Shown here in pieces: positions 51,080 to 59,337 of a stretch of 64,000 nt of DNA. The position numbers were made by a program, and so were the translations under genes. Location of the stretch: positions 1,612,001-1,676,000 of the forward strand of contig OZ244893.1 in NCBI GenBank assembly GCA_965221485.1, given 5' to 3'. Within the stretch, counting starts at the first letter, position 1. Each line of letters begins with the position of its first letter. The notes under the pieces were generated by a model, which searched no databases, was not told where the DNA came from, and worked only from the letters and a program-made list of their open reading frames with translations. The stretch comes from JAJEBT01 sp965221485. Its GTDB lineage: Bacteria > Pseudomonadota > Alphaproteobacteria > MPNO01 > UBA830.

Positions 51080-53437
51080 TCATCCACCTTTCGCGGTTAT
51101 GGCTTCCATGACGCGAAACGGCGTCATCGGCATCGATATATCTGCAACGCCGAGGGGGCGCAGTGCATCAAGGACTGCATTGACCGCAAGAACAGGTGCC
51201 ACAGCCACACCCGCTTCCCCGACCGCCTTTGCTCCGAGCGGATTTACCGCCGTCGGCACCGGATTGAGTTCGCACAGAAACTGCGTTTCCGGAATGTCGT
51301 CAGCGCGCGGCAATCCGTAATCCATGAATGAGCCCGACAGAATCTGGCCGCTGATCCCGTCATAAATGACATGCTCGCTGAACGCCTGCCCCAACCCGTG
51401 AACAACCCCGCCCCGAAGCTGCGCCTCGACAATCATCGGATTGAGCGGTGTACCGCAATCGTGAACCATCACGTAACGATCAATTCGCGCGAAACCGGTC
51501 TCGGGATCAACCTCGACCTCAGCGCAATGGGTGCCGTTGGGATAGGTGAAGTTGTCAGGGTCAAACCGGTCACGAACTGAAATTCCGTCACACCGCCTCA
51601 CGACATCCTCGAACGTCACCATCCGGTCCGTGCCGGTGATGAAAAAACGGCCGTCCCTGAGAACCACATCCTCTGGTGCAGCTTCGAGAAACGCGGCAGC
51701 GTGCAAACGAGCGCGTTCAATCGCGAGATCCGTGGCGCGCAAGACAGTGGCACCGCCAACAACAATCGATCGGCAGGCGCCGGTTCCGGTGCCATAGGCA
51801 ATCTCGCCGGTATCCCCCTGTATCACCCGCACACGGTCGATCGGGATCCCCAGCTTGCCGGCAATAATCTGACCATAGACCGTGTCATGCCCCTGGCCGT
51901 TCGACATTGATCCGATCCGAAGTTCCACGAAACCGTCCGGAAGACAGCGAATATCCGCTTCCTCGTCCAGACCATGGCCCAGCGCCTCGATGGTATTGCA
52001 GAGTGAAAATCCCCGAAGGCGCCCGGCGCGGTCCGAAGCCCGGCAGCGCGCTTCGTAACCCGGGCGATCGGACAGGGATAACGCGCGCTCCATATTGCCC
52101 GCAAAATCGCCGCAGTCATATTCCAGCCCGGTGGGGGTCAGATAGGGCAACTGTTCAGATGTGATCAGGTTCAGACGCCGCAAAGCGATGCGGTCGACGC
52201 CAAGTTCATCCGCCGCGACATCCATCAGCCGCTCCGGAGTGTATTGTCCCTCGGGCTCCCCGGCGCCCCGGATCGGGCAGGTCGGAACGGTGTTGGTCAG
52301 AACGGCGCGTGCCTCGAAATAACCACAAGGTACGTCATAGAGTGAAGGCGCGATCTTGACGGAGTTACGCACCGGATTGACAGCGCGCGGCGCAAAGTAA
52401 GCGCCAAGATCGCAGTCATTGACGACCCGCATGGCGAGAAGCCGGTGGCAGGAATCAAAGGCGTATTCCGTACGGCAGATCATGTCGCGGGTGTGAACAT
52501 CGGCAAGAAAGGACTCGGTGCGGCTGCTGGCCCAGCGAACCGGATATCCCAGCCGGCGCGCAGCCCAGAGAACGAGCACCTGTTCGGAGTGCAACACATT
52601 CTTGGCGCCAAAGCCGCCACCCAGCCTTGGCACGATCACCCGGATATCGTCGGGAGCGCACCGGAAGCAGAATTTCGCGAGGGTATTGCGGATCGGATGC
52701 GGCTTGCCGGCTGTCGCATACAGTGTGAAGCGTCGTTCCTCCTCATTCCAGGCCCCGATATAGCTGCGGGTCTCTATGGGTGCTCCGACGCCCCGATTTT
52801 GCACGTGGGTCACACGGGTGACATGGGCCGCTTCTGCAAAAGCCGCTTGCGTTAACCCTGCATCACCGAACACCACCCGAAAACAGATGTTGTCAGGAAA
52901 CTGTGGATCCACGACAGGTGCGTCCGCGGCGAGAGCCTGTTCCACTCCCACCGCAGCCGGGAGGGATCGGGTATGGACGACGACCTGCTCCGCACCGTCC
53001 AGCGCCGCCTCCGGGGTCGATCCCACCACCATAGCCAGAATCTGGCCGACATAGAGGGCTCGGTCCGAAGGCATGGCCGGCTGCGGGCGCGCAACCGAAG
53101 GATCACCGGGTTCTGACGGACTCGCCGCGTCTCCCTGCCCCGGCGGGCGGACTTCCCAGGGAATGCCGCCGACGCCGTCAGCTTCAAGATCGGCCCCCGT
53201 GTAGACGGCCTCGACACCGGGACAGACCAACGCCTTCGCAGTGTCAATCCATGCAATGTCGGCATGCGGCTCGAGTGAACGCACAAAGGCAGCATACCGT
53301 TGCCGCGGAAGGCGAATGTCATCGAGAAACGTTGCCGTTCCCCGCAGCATCTCCTCGTCCTCGATCCTTGGCACTGACCTGCCAACGAGGTCACCGATGC
53401 CCTCCGGTAGCTGTGAAAATCCGCCCATGACGAGCAT
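51080..53437 (-). CDS. Xanthine dehydrogenase/aldehyde oxidase-family Mo-cofactor (large) subunit, copy 2
   Basis: 785 residues from ATG 53437; a TTG start at 53464 is possible. LVGRSVPRIEDEEMLRGTATFLDD is the usual start; FGAKNVLHSEQVLVLWAARR and IGSMSNGQGHDTVYGQIIAG lie in the cofactor-binding regions, and an active-site Glu is seen in GAKAVGEAGVAVAP. It is clearly related to copy 1 (42204-44537) but far from identical, so they likely act on different substrates. Again no Fe-S or FAD subunit is nearby. It is first in a two-gene operon with the ornithine-cyclodeaminase-like gene. Confidence 0.9.
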   Translation of the reverse strand: MLVMGGFSQLPEGIGDLVGRSVPRIEDEEMLRGTATFLDDIRLPRQRYAAFVRSLEPHADIAWIDTAKALVCPGVEAVYTGADLEADGVGGIPWEVRPPGQGDAASPSEPGDPSVARPQPAMPSDRALYVGQILAMVVGSTPEAALDGAEQVVVHTRSLPAAVGVEQALAADAPVVDPQFPDNICFRVVFGDAGLTQAAFAEAAHVTRVTHVQNRGVGAPIETRSYIGAWNEEERRFTLYATAGKPHPIRNTLAKFCFRCAPDDIRVIVPRLGGGFGAKNVLHSEQVLVLWAARRLGYPVRWASSRTESFLADVHTRDMICRTEYAFDSCHRLLAMRVVNDCDLGAYFAPRAVNPVRNSVKIAPSLYDVPCGYFEARAVLTNTVPTCPIRGAGEPEGQYTPERLMDVAADELGVDRIALRRLNLITSEQLPYLTPTGLEYDCGDFAGNMERALSLSDRPGYEARCRASDRAGRLRGFSLCNTIEALGHGLDEEADIRCLPDGFVELRIGSMSNGQGHDTVYGQIIAGKLGIPIDRVRVIQGDTGEIAYGTGTGACRSIVVGGATVLRATDLAIERARLHAAAFLEAAPEDVVLRDGRFFITGTDRMVTFEDVVRRCDGISVRDRFDPDNFTYPNGTHCAEVEVDPETGFARIDRYVMVHDCGTPLNPMIVEAQLRGGVVHGLGQAFSEHVIYDGISGQILSGSFMDYGLPRADDIPETQFLCELNPVPTAVNPLGAKAVGEAGVAVAPVLAVNAVLDALRPLGVADISMPMTPFRVMEAITAKGG

Positions 53438-53846
53438 AATGCGTTCGCGTTTCCGTTTTCGCAACGGGACGCAGCAAGAACCATCCTGCGAATAGTGAAA
53501 GTGCAGGAAAGGGGCCGCGATTTTGTTCTTTCTCCCGGTTCCTGAACAGACACGAAAGGGTCAGCGGTTATACGCTAATGATTTATAAACTTTTGTTATT
53601 CATAACGACCGAGAATTTGAAATGCTTGTGGAAAAAGGCGATATCGGCTTGATCGCGGCTGATGCGGTGCAGCGCTTCCCCACAACCATCGCTTCAGAAT
53701 GTCGGCCTCGACGTCTTGCAACAGCACCTGAATACCCGGCCTCAAGGTGAAACTCGCGCCTGAAAATAGCGGTAGCGTTCGAAGGTGGCGGCGATAGTGC
53801 CGGTTGCCACTAACCCAAAGGAAACATACAGCGTCAGGATGATGTC
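53438..53846. other. Intergenic region bordering a foreign-looking patch
   Basis: 409 bp between the Mo hydroxylase start and the AlbA_2/ATPase gene (divergent). The part around 53570-53640 is notably AT-rich (for example taatgatttataaacttttg) and may hold the hydroxylase promoter, but no clean -35/-10 pair is seen. On the minus strand near 53742-53840 a short stretch reads YVSFGLVATGTIAATFERYR, membrane-like, ending at a stop; it may be a fragment of a lost gene. Confidence 0.45.
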
Positions 53847-55610
53847 GTGATCTGGAGCAGAGGGAAGGTACTGGATCAGGTAGAAGTCGGCGAGGACAGC
53901 CGCGTCGAGTTCAAGGAGGTCGCATTCGCCGCGGACCGCGTTCGAGAGCCTCGCCGCGAGGTGATCGCCAACGATTTGGCCACTTTCGCCAACTCTACCG
54001 GCGGGGCGCTGATCTTCAGTGTATCGGGCACCGGTGTTGTGCAACCGCTGAACCGGGCGCAGATGGATGCGCTTGAAGCATTTATCAGCGCGATTTGCGC
54101 GGACAGCATTAAACCAAATTTGCCCTTCGAGACCCAAAGACTCAAATTGCCAGGCGGTTCGTCAGTTCTGATCGTCGAAACCGAACAGAGCACAGTGGTT
54201 CACCAAAGTCCGGGTGGTTATCTACGGCGCCAGGGCGGTTCCAAACGCAATCTGTCGCCGAACGAGCTACGACGTTTATTTGAGCGACGAAGTCGTTCCA
54301 ACCTTTTTGGTCCCGACGAGATCGTCATCCCGAATACGGTTGCGAACACTCTGGATGCAGGACTGGTCGATCGGTTTATGACTTCGCGTAAGACCGATCC
54401 TGTTGCTGCGCAACTTCAGAAGTTGGGGCTGGTACGGGAAGATGACGCGGGCGTTCCGCGCGTCACCATTGCCGGCGCGCTTCTGTGCACGGAACGCCCG
54501 GAAGCACATATTCGCGGCGCGGTCATCGAAGCGGTTCGCTACCGCGGCACCGTGCTCGACCGCGCCAGCCGGCATGACTCGATGACGATCAGCGGCCCTC
54601 TCGACCGGCAGATACGTGACGCCGTAAACTTCGTCAGGCTGAACTCCCGGGTGGCGGCGCGCAAGGAACCCGGTCGGGTAGAGATACCACAATTCAGTCC
54701 CCGCGCCGTTTTCGAGGCTATCGTGAATGCGGTCGTGCACCGCGATTACGCAATGTTGAATACGAGGATACGGCTGTTCATCTTCGATGACCGCCTTGAA
54801 CTGTATTCACCGGGTTCCCTGCCCAAAACGTTGTCCATCGAGGCTATGCAAACGCGTCAGGCAACCCGAAACGAAACGCTTGCATCCGCTCTCCGCAGGC
54901 TTGAGATCGGCGATATTCCGGGCTCTGGAGACCGGCAGTATTTCCTGAAGGGGCGCGGCGAAGGCGTGCCAATCATTTACGAGGAAACGCGGGATCTGAC
55001 CGGACATGATCCTCGGTTTGAGGTCCTTCACAGTGTGGAACTGCGGTTGACCTTGCCCTCCGCCCCGCCACCGATGGAAGGTATCGAAGGCGAAGTCTCG
55101 GTATCTGCAGACGGGCAACCGCTTGCGGGAGTGCAGATCGTTGCGCTCTATCCAAACAAGACCTGGATGGAACAGACGACCGACGCTTCCGGCCAGGCCA
55201 TATTCGGATTCCACTCGGAACTTCCCATCACCGCATTCTGTGCGGCACCAGGCTATCGTGGGTGCGTAAAGCAAAATTGGCAGCCGCCGCAACCGCTTTC
55301 CGTGGCCCTCGAGCCGTTGCCAGCCGGCGGCTCGACCATATTCACCGAACGGACCGGCCATGTGCCGAGCTTGACAGGACGGCTGAACCCCATCCTCGAT
55401 AATCTGGACCGTATGTATCTTTACACAGTCAATATTGCCATCGACAACGGCAAGCAACAGCCTGTTCATTTCAAGCTGAAACAGCCCCTGCAGCTCACAG
55501 ATGTCAATGGGTGCGAACGGATCGTCCGGTTCATCGGGATGATCGGAAAGTCCGCGCTGCTGGAATACGAACCCGCTGAGCCGGTTCCGCACCGTGAGGA
55601 CACCAAATGA
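53847..55610 (+). CDS. AlbA_2/Schlafen-type ATP-binding protein with C-terminal regulatory-like domain
   Basis: 587 residues from GTG 53847. Domains: AlbA_2 DNA-binding (about 15-140; EFKEVAFAADRVREPRREVI, then NDLATFANSTGGALIFSVSG), a linker with conserved RRS...NLFGPDEI, HATPase_c_4 GHKL-type ATP-binding region (about 285-375; FEAIVNAVVHRDYAM, then LFIFDDRLELYSPGSLP), and an unusual C-terminal part (about 415-500) resembling a carboxypeptidase-regulatory/Ig-like fold (VSADGQPLAGVQIVAL, TDASGQAIF). Proteins with AlbA_2 plus the ATPase are often encoded near restriction or defence genes or act as regulators. Its neighbour looks like a DNA methyltransferase remnant. Codon use and location suggest an acquired patch. 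Function unassigned. Confidence 0.8.
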   Translation: MIWSRGKVLDQVEVGEDSRVEFKEVAFAADRVREPRREVIANDLATFANSTGGALIFSVSGTGVVQPLNRAQMDALEAFISAICADSIKPNLPFETQRLKLPGGSSVLIVETEQSTVVHQSPGGYLRRQGGSKRNLSPNELRRLFERRSRSNLFGPDEIVIPNTVANTLDAGLVDRFMTSRKTDPVAAQLQKLGLVREDDAGVPRVTIAGALLCTERPEAHIRGAVIEAVRYRGTVLDRASRHDSMTISGPLDRQIRDAVNFVRLNSRVAARKEPGRVEIPQFSPRAVFEAIVNAVVHRDYAMLNTRIRLFIFDDRLELYSPGSLPKTLSIEAMQTRQATRNETLASALRRLEIGDIPGSGDRQYFLKGRGEGVPIIYEETRDLTGHDPRFEVLHSVELRLTLPSAPPPMEGIEGEVSVSADGQPLAGVQIVALYPNKTWMEQTTDASGQAIFGFHSELPITAFCAAPGYRGCVKQNWQPPQPLSVALEPLPAGGSTIFTERTGHVPSLTGRLNPILDNLDRMYLYTVNIAIDNGKQQPVHFKLKQPLQLTDVNGCERIVRFIGMIGKSALLEYEPAEPVPHREDTK

Positions 55611-55841
55611 GAACCCGGATTAAACTCCGAAATGCAACATTGCCTGGTACGGCGGAAGACCGTGGAATTTGTGGGCGCACCTGAAGCCTGAGCACTCGAG
55701 GTCACGGCGCCGACATTGCGCGCGACCGGGTTCGGCTGAGCTGTGGCGCGGGACAGGCAGAGATAGCCGGTTCAGGTGGAACGCTGACCCACCTGGAGGC
55801 GTCGGGGCGGAATGACTCCGCAGTCGGCGTTTCACGCCGTC
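55611..55841. other. Non-coding spacer after the AlbA_2/ATPase gene
   Basis: 231 bp with no supported frame and no terminator hairpin with a T-run. It links the ATPase gene to the methyltransferase-like remnant. Confidence 0.4.
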
Positions 55842-56150
55842 ATGCCTGAGAAGAAGAATGTGCCGGTTCGGGTGGCGTATGAGCGGGGCAACCGGAACCT
55901 GGATCCTCGGCTGGTTTGGTGCGGAAAGGAATCTCGGGATACAGCCGACCTGCTGGTTCAGGCGTCACCGCTCCGCATCCAGGAGAAGCGGCACCCCAGG
56001 ATGCCGATCCACGATTTTCTGCGCCCTTTCAGGTGCTGTCGCGAAGAGGCCGGACCTGAGGTGCCCGCCTTGTTCGGCGACTTCAACGGCCTGCTGAACG
56101 AGGCGGAAAAACCGGGTTCTCAGCAGCGAGTATGTCGGCGAAGACTGACC
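55842..56150 (+). pseudogene. Remnant resembling a site-specific DNA-methyltransferase N-terminus
   Basis: The plus-strand frame from ATG 55842 reads VRVAYERGNRNLDPRLVWCG, then KESRDTADLLVQASPLRIQE and KRHPRMPIHDFLR. From memory this resembles the start of type III/Mod-like site-specific DNA-methyltransferases, where an NLDPQLVW...GKDE...DLVV.APPLYIQEKVHPK stretch occurs. After about residue 50 the sequence becomes unrelated and ends in a short tail overlapping the TctA-TctB gene end. No DPPY/NPPY motif is present. It would be a truncated relic of a restriction-modification-type gene beside the AlbA_2/ATPase. The resemblance is from memory and needs a search. Confidence 0.4.
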
Positions 56151-56157
56151 GACCGGA

Positions 56158-58122
56158 TCAACCGATGGGCCAGGGCAGAACGAATATTTCCTGCAGCAAA
56201 CCTCGCGGAAAATCCAGAACCATAATCCAGGCAAGAGCCGTCACGAATCCGACACCCCCCGCTGTCAGTGCGAAGATCAGAGGATAGCCGGCCTCCGTCT
56301 TGCGCCGGAGGAAAACCACAAAGAACCCGACAATGGAAATCCAGAAACCTGCCAGCATGACGGCTGTGAGGAATCCTCCGAGCCATAGCAGGTCACCCAG
56401 AAGGGGCGTCCTGTCGGCTCTGGCCGCTGCTGTCTCCAGATCGTGATTGACACCATGATCGACCCGATTTCCCCATGTGACCACAAGGAGATAAACGGCC
56501 AACGGGAGGCAGGCGACAGCAATGCCAACGGTGTAAATCCCCCCAAGGAAGGACTGGCCCAGACCGTCCACCAGCGCCCACAGGATGAAAACCGTGACCA
56601 GGGTCACGAAACAGGCCTGGGGCCACATGGCCGGGGCCCGGGCAGAAGCGTCCGCCGGAGCCTCGCCGCCGACCTGGTTGCGCGCCCCCAGCCAGATAGA
56701 CAGAACTGTGAGCAGAAATATGATGATCACCCCGGGCCGGGCCAGAAACGCCCAGTCATAGAACTGCACGGCCTGGTAGAGATAGGTCTCGGACTGATCG
56801 GCCAGTACGAAGCCGATCAGAAAGGCTGGCCGCGGCCAGCCGAACCGCTTCATCAGGATGCCCAGCAATCCGATCACAAACAGGGATATGAGATCGGCGA
56901 GATCACGCTGCGCCTGAAAGGCTGCGAAGCAGATCACCATGATCATGAACGGTGCAAGAAATGCATAACGAATCGTGGTCAGTCGGGCAACGAATGGTGA
57001 CAGCCCGAGGCAGGCGCCGGCGCCAACGATATTGGCAAGCGCCAGCGACCAGATGATCACGTAGGTCAGATCGAGACTGCCTTCGACCATGGAGGGGCCG
57101 GGTTCGAGCCCGATCAGCACCATACCCCCGATGAAGACGGCCATTGAGCCGGACCCGGGAATTCCGAAGAGCAGCGTCGGCACAAGGCCGCCGCCCTCCT
57201 TGGCATTGTTGGCGCTTTCCGGCGCCAGCACACCGCGGATATCTCCCCGGCCGAATTCCGACGTGTCGCGTACGGTCTGCTTGACGTGACCGTACGCGAT
57301 CCAGTCGACAACGCTGCCGCCGAGGCCCGGAAGGGCACCGATCAGGCAACCAATGCCCGCGCATCGAACGCATAACCATTTGTACAGCCACATGTCGCGA
57401 ACGCCGCGCAACCAACCCTCGCCCAGCTTCTGACCACGTGCGATCGAGCCACCCGAGCGGAGCAAGTCAACGATTTCGGGGACGGCAAACATGGCAAGCC
57501 CGATCACCACAAGTGGCAGCCCGTCCCCGAGATAGGCGCTCCCCAGTGTCATGCGGTATTCGCCGGTGGCGGGAGCGCCTCCGAGGGCGCCGAACAGCAG
57601 ACCCAGGCCGCAGGCCAGAACTCCCTTGGAAAGACTGGTTCCGGCAAGAACCCCGACCATCGACAGACCGAGAATGGTCAGCATGAACAGCTCGGCCGAG
57701 GAAAACAGGAGAACAAGGTCGCGCGCGACAACAATCGCGAAGGTCAGAACAACGGCACCAACGATGCCGCCGAACAGGGATGCTGAAAATGCCGCTCCAA
57801 GTGCGCGTGCCGCTTCGCCCCGCCTGGCCAGCGGAAAGCCGTCGAGCACCGTCGCCTGCGACGCACTGGAGCCGGGAATGCCCATCAGAACCGAGGTAAA
57901 CGTGTCCGATGTGGGTATGACCGCGACCAGACCGATCAGCATGGAAAGCGCTGATGTGGGGTCCATCCCATAGAGGAACGGCAACAGTATGGACAGCCCG
58001 ACGATCCCGCCGAGACCAGGAAAGATACCGACAGCCAGCCCCATCGCCACCCCGGCCACAAGGTAGAGGAGGTGTTGTCCGCTCGTGATCTCTGTGAGGG
58101 CGGCTGCGAGCGCCTCCAGCAT
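56158..58122 (-). CDS. Fused TctA-TctB permease of a tripartite tricarboxylate transporter
   Basis: 654 residues. Residues 1-490 are TctA: LVAGVAMGLAVGIFPGLGG, GMDPTSALSMLIGLVAVIPTSDTFTSVLMGIPGSSASQATVLDG (split here), GALGGAPATGEYRMTLGS and the second IGALPGLGGSVVDW and GIPGSGSMAVF loops. Residues about 510-654 carry four further hydrophobic segments as in TctB (FVTLVTVFILWALVDG, GFWISIVGFFVVFLRRKTEAGYP). TctA and TctB are usually separate genes. It would catalyse Na+-dependent uptake of a citrate- or carboxylate-type ligand delivered by TctC (next gene, 66 bp upstream). Confidence 0.9.
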   Translation of the reverse strand: MLEALAAALTEITSGQHLLYLVAGVAMGLAVGIFPGLGGIVGLSILLPFLYGMDPTSALSMLIGLVAVIPTSDTFTSVLMGIPGSSASQATVLDGFPLARRGEAARALGAAFSASLFGGIVGAVVLTFAIVVARDLVLLFSSAELFMLTILGLSMVGVLAGTSLSKGVLACGLGLLFGALGGAPATGEYRMTLGSAYLGDGLPLVVIGLAMFAVPEIVDLLRSGGSIARGQKLGEGWLRGVRDMWLYKWLCVRCAGIGCLIGALPGLGGSVVDWIAYGHVKQTVRDTSEFGRGDIRGVLAPESANNAKEGGGLVPTLLFGIPGSGSMAVFIGGMVLIGLEPGPSMVEGSLDLTYVIIWSLALANIVGAGACLGLSPFVARLTTIRYAFLAPFMIMVICFAAFQAQRDLADLISLFVIGLLGILMKRFGWPRPAFLIGFVLADQSETYLYQAVQFYDWAFLARPGVIIIFLLTVLSIWLGARNQVGGEAPADASARAPAMWPQACFVTLVTVFILWALVDGLGQSFLGGIYTVGIAVACLPLAVYLLVVTWGNRVDHGVNHDLETAAARADRTPLLGDLLWLGGFLTAVMLAGFWISIVGFFVVFLRRKTEAGYPLIFALTAGGVGFVTALAWIMVLDFPRGLLQEIFVLPWPIG

Positions 58123-58188
58123 GTCGTACCTGCAGAATTCAAAAATCCGGGCGAACAGCGTCCGCCCGGATCAGATGTCAAAGGCCCC

Positions 58189-59283
58189 TTACGGAACCGC
58201 GTTATAACGGCGCTTCAGCCAGCTAAGCACCCAGGCCTTGGCCTCAGGCTCAACTTCCGTTGCGATCTTCTTGAGGACCTGGGCCCTCTGCCCCACAGCC
58301 TGCGGATACTTGCCGAGCGCCTTGGCCGCAGCTTCCGCAAAACCGGGTTCCGAAATCACGTCGGCCGCAGCCTTGCGATAGGCGTCAATGATTTCGGCCG
58401 GCGTACCCTTGGGCAGGAAAATCATTTTCTGGGCCGGGAATCCGGCAGCCATAAACGCTTTCCACGCTGTCCATGCAGGACCCTTGGGCGCCTTGCCGTA
58501 CATGGTCTCATAGACCTCGCCGAGATGGGGAAGATTCGGGAATGTGGGGTCCCGGACGAGCATTCCTGCATCATCAAGTGTCCCCCAGGTCATTACCGGA
58601 ACAGCCTTGCCAGCATCCACCAGCGGCATCACCCGTTTCAGGAAGGCGGGCGTCGTCTGGTAATCGATCCGCACCTCGCCGCGTTCAAACGCCAGCCGTG
58701 CCGGACCGCGTCCCTTCATCCCGAAGACCGCCTTCACATTGAGCCCGAGGATTTCAAAAGCAAGCAGTGGAACCAGATCGAGCGACGTGGCCCCCTGGGA
58801 GCCAAATTTGAGCGCCACTCCCTTGAGCTTGTTCATGTCCGCGGCAGAGTTCACACCGAGACTTGAGCTCAAATAGACAACACCTCCAACCGGTGTCGCG
58901 AGGATCACTTCCCAGTCGGCATAGTCATATTTCACCCGGCGATCGCCTAGCAGGAACGGAAACTGTGTCGATCCCGACGTACCAAGAATGGACAGACCGT
59001 CCTTTGTTGCGCGACGCGCAAAATAGTTCGTGCCCTTGGTGGAGCTGGCTCCTGGCATATGCTTCACGGCCACTACCGGTTCACCTGGCAGGTGCTTGGA
59101 AAGCCGCGGCGCGTAAAAGCGCGCCCAGCGCGCGGAACCGCCTCCGGTTCCGAACGGAATGATCCATTCGACGCGCTTTCCGGAGAAGTCAACGGCGCTC
59201 GCCGACGGAAGGGCAAGACCGTATGCAGCCCCCATGGCAGCGACCGCAAGGACCACCCTCGACAGTTTGGTTCGTACAATCAT
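58189..59283 (-). CDS. TctC/Bug-type tripartite tricarboxylate receptor
   Basis: 364 residues with a signal peptide (VVLAVAAMGAAYGLALPSASA). The mature N-terminus WIIPFGTGGGSARWARF is the Bug receptor hallmark, with YADWEVILATPVGGVVYLSS and FGSQGATSLDLVPLLAFEILG forming the ligand loops. It binds a carboxylated ligand in the periplasm and feeds the fused TctA-TctB protein 66 bp downstream. It is preceded by the PrpF-like gene (54-bp gap), all minus strand, suggesting one uptake-plus-metabolism operon. Confidence 0.9.
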   Translation of the reverse strand: MIVRTKLSRVVLAVAAMGAAYGLALPSASAVDFSGKRVEWIIPFGTGGGSARWARFYAPRLSKHLPGEPVVAVKHMPGASSTKGTNYFARRATKDGLSILGTSGSTQFPFLLGDRRVKYDYADWEVILATPVGGVVYLSSSLGVNSAADMNKLKGVALKFGSQGATSLDLVPLLAFEILGLNVKAVFGMKGRGPARLAFERGEVRIDYQTTPAFLKRVMPLVDAGKAVPVMTWGTLDDAGMLVRDPTFPNLPHLGEVYETMYGKAPKGPAWTAWKAFMAAGFPAQKMIFLPKGTPAEIIDAYRKAAADVISEPGFAEAAAKALGKYPQAVGQRAQVLKKIATEVEPEAKAWVLSWLKRRYNAVP

Positions 59284-59337
59284 TGTGGAATGTCTCCCTG
59301 TACTGGTTATGGATTGAAACTCGCAACCTGCAGCCGT

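Noticed and set aside
53742..54137. A 131-codon minus-strand frame overlapping the AlbA_2/ATPase start
   Set aside because: Most of it is antisense to a gene with clear domains; only the last 30 codons (outside that gene) look membrane-like, so a whole gene is not supported.
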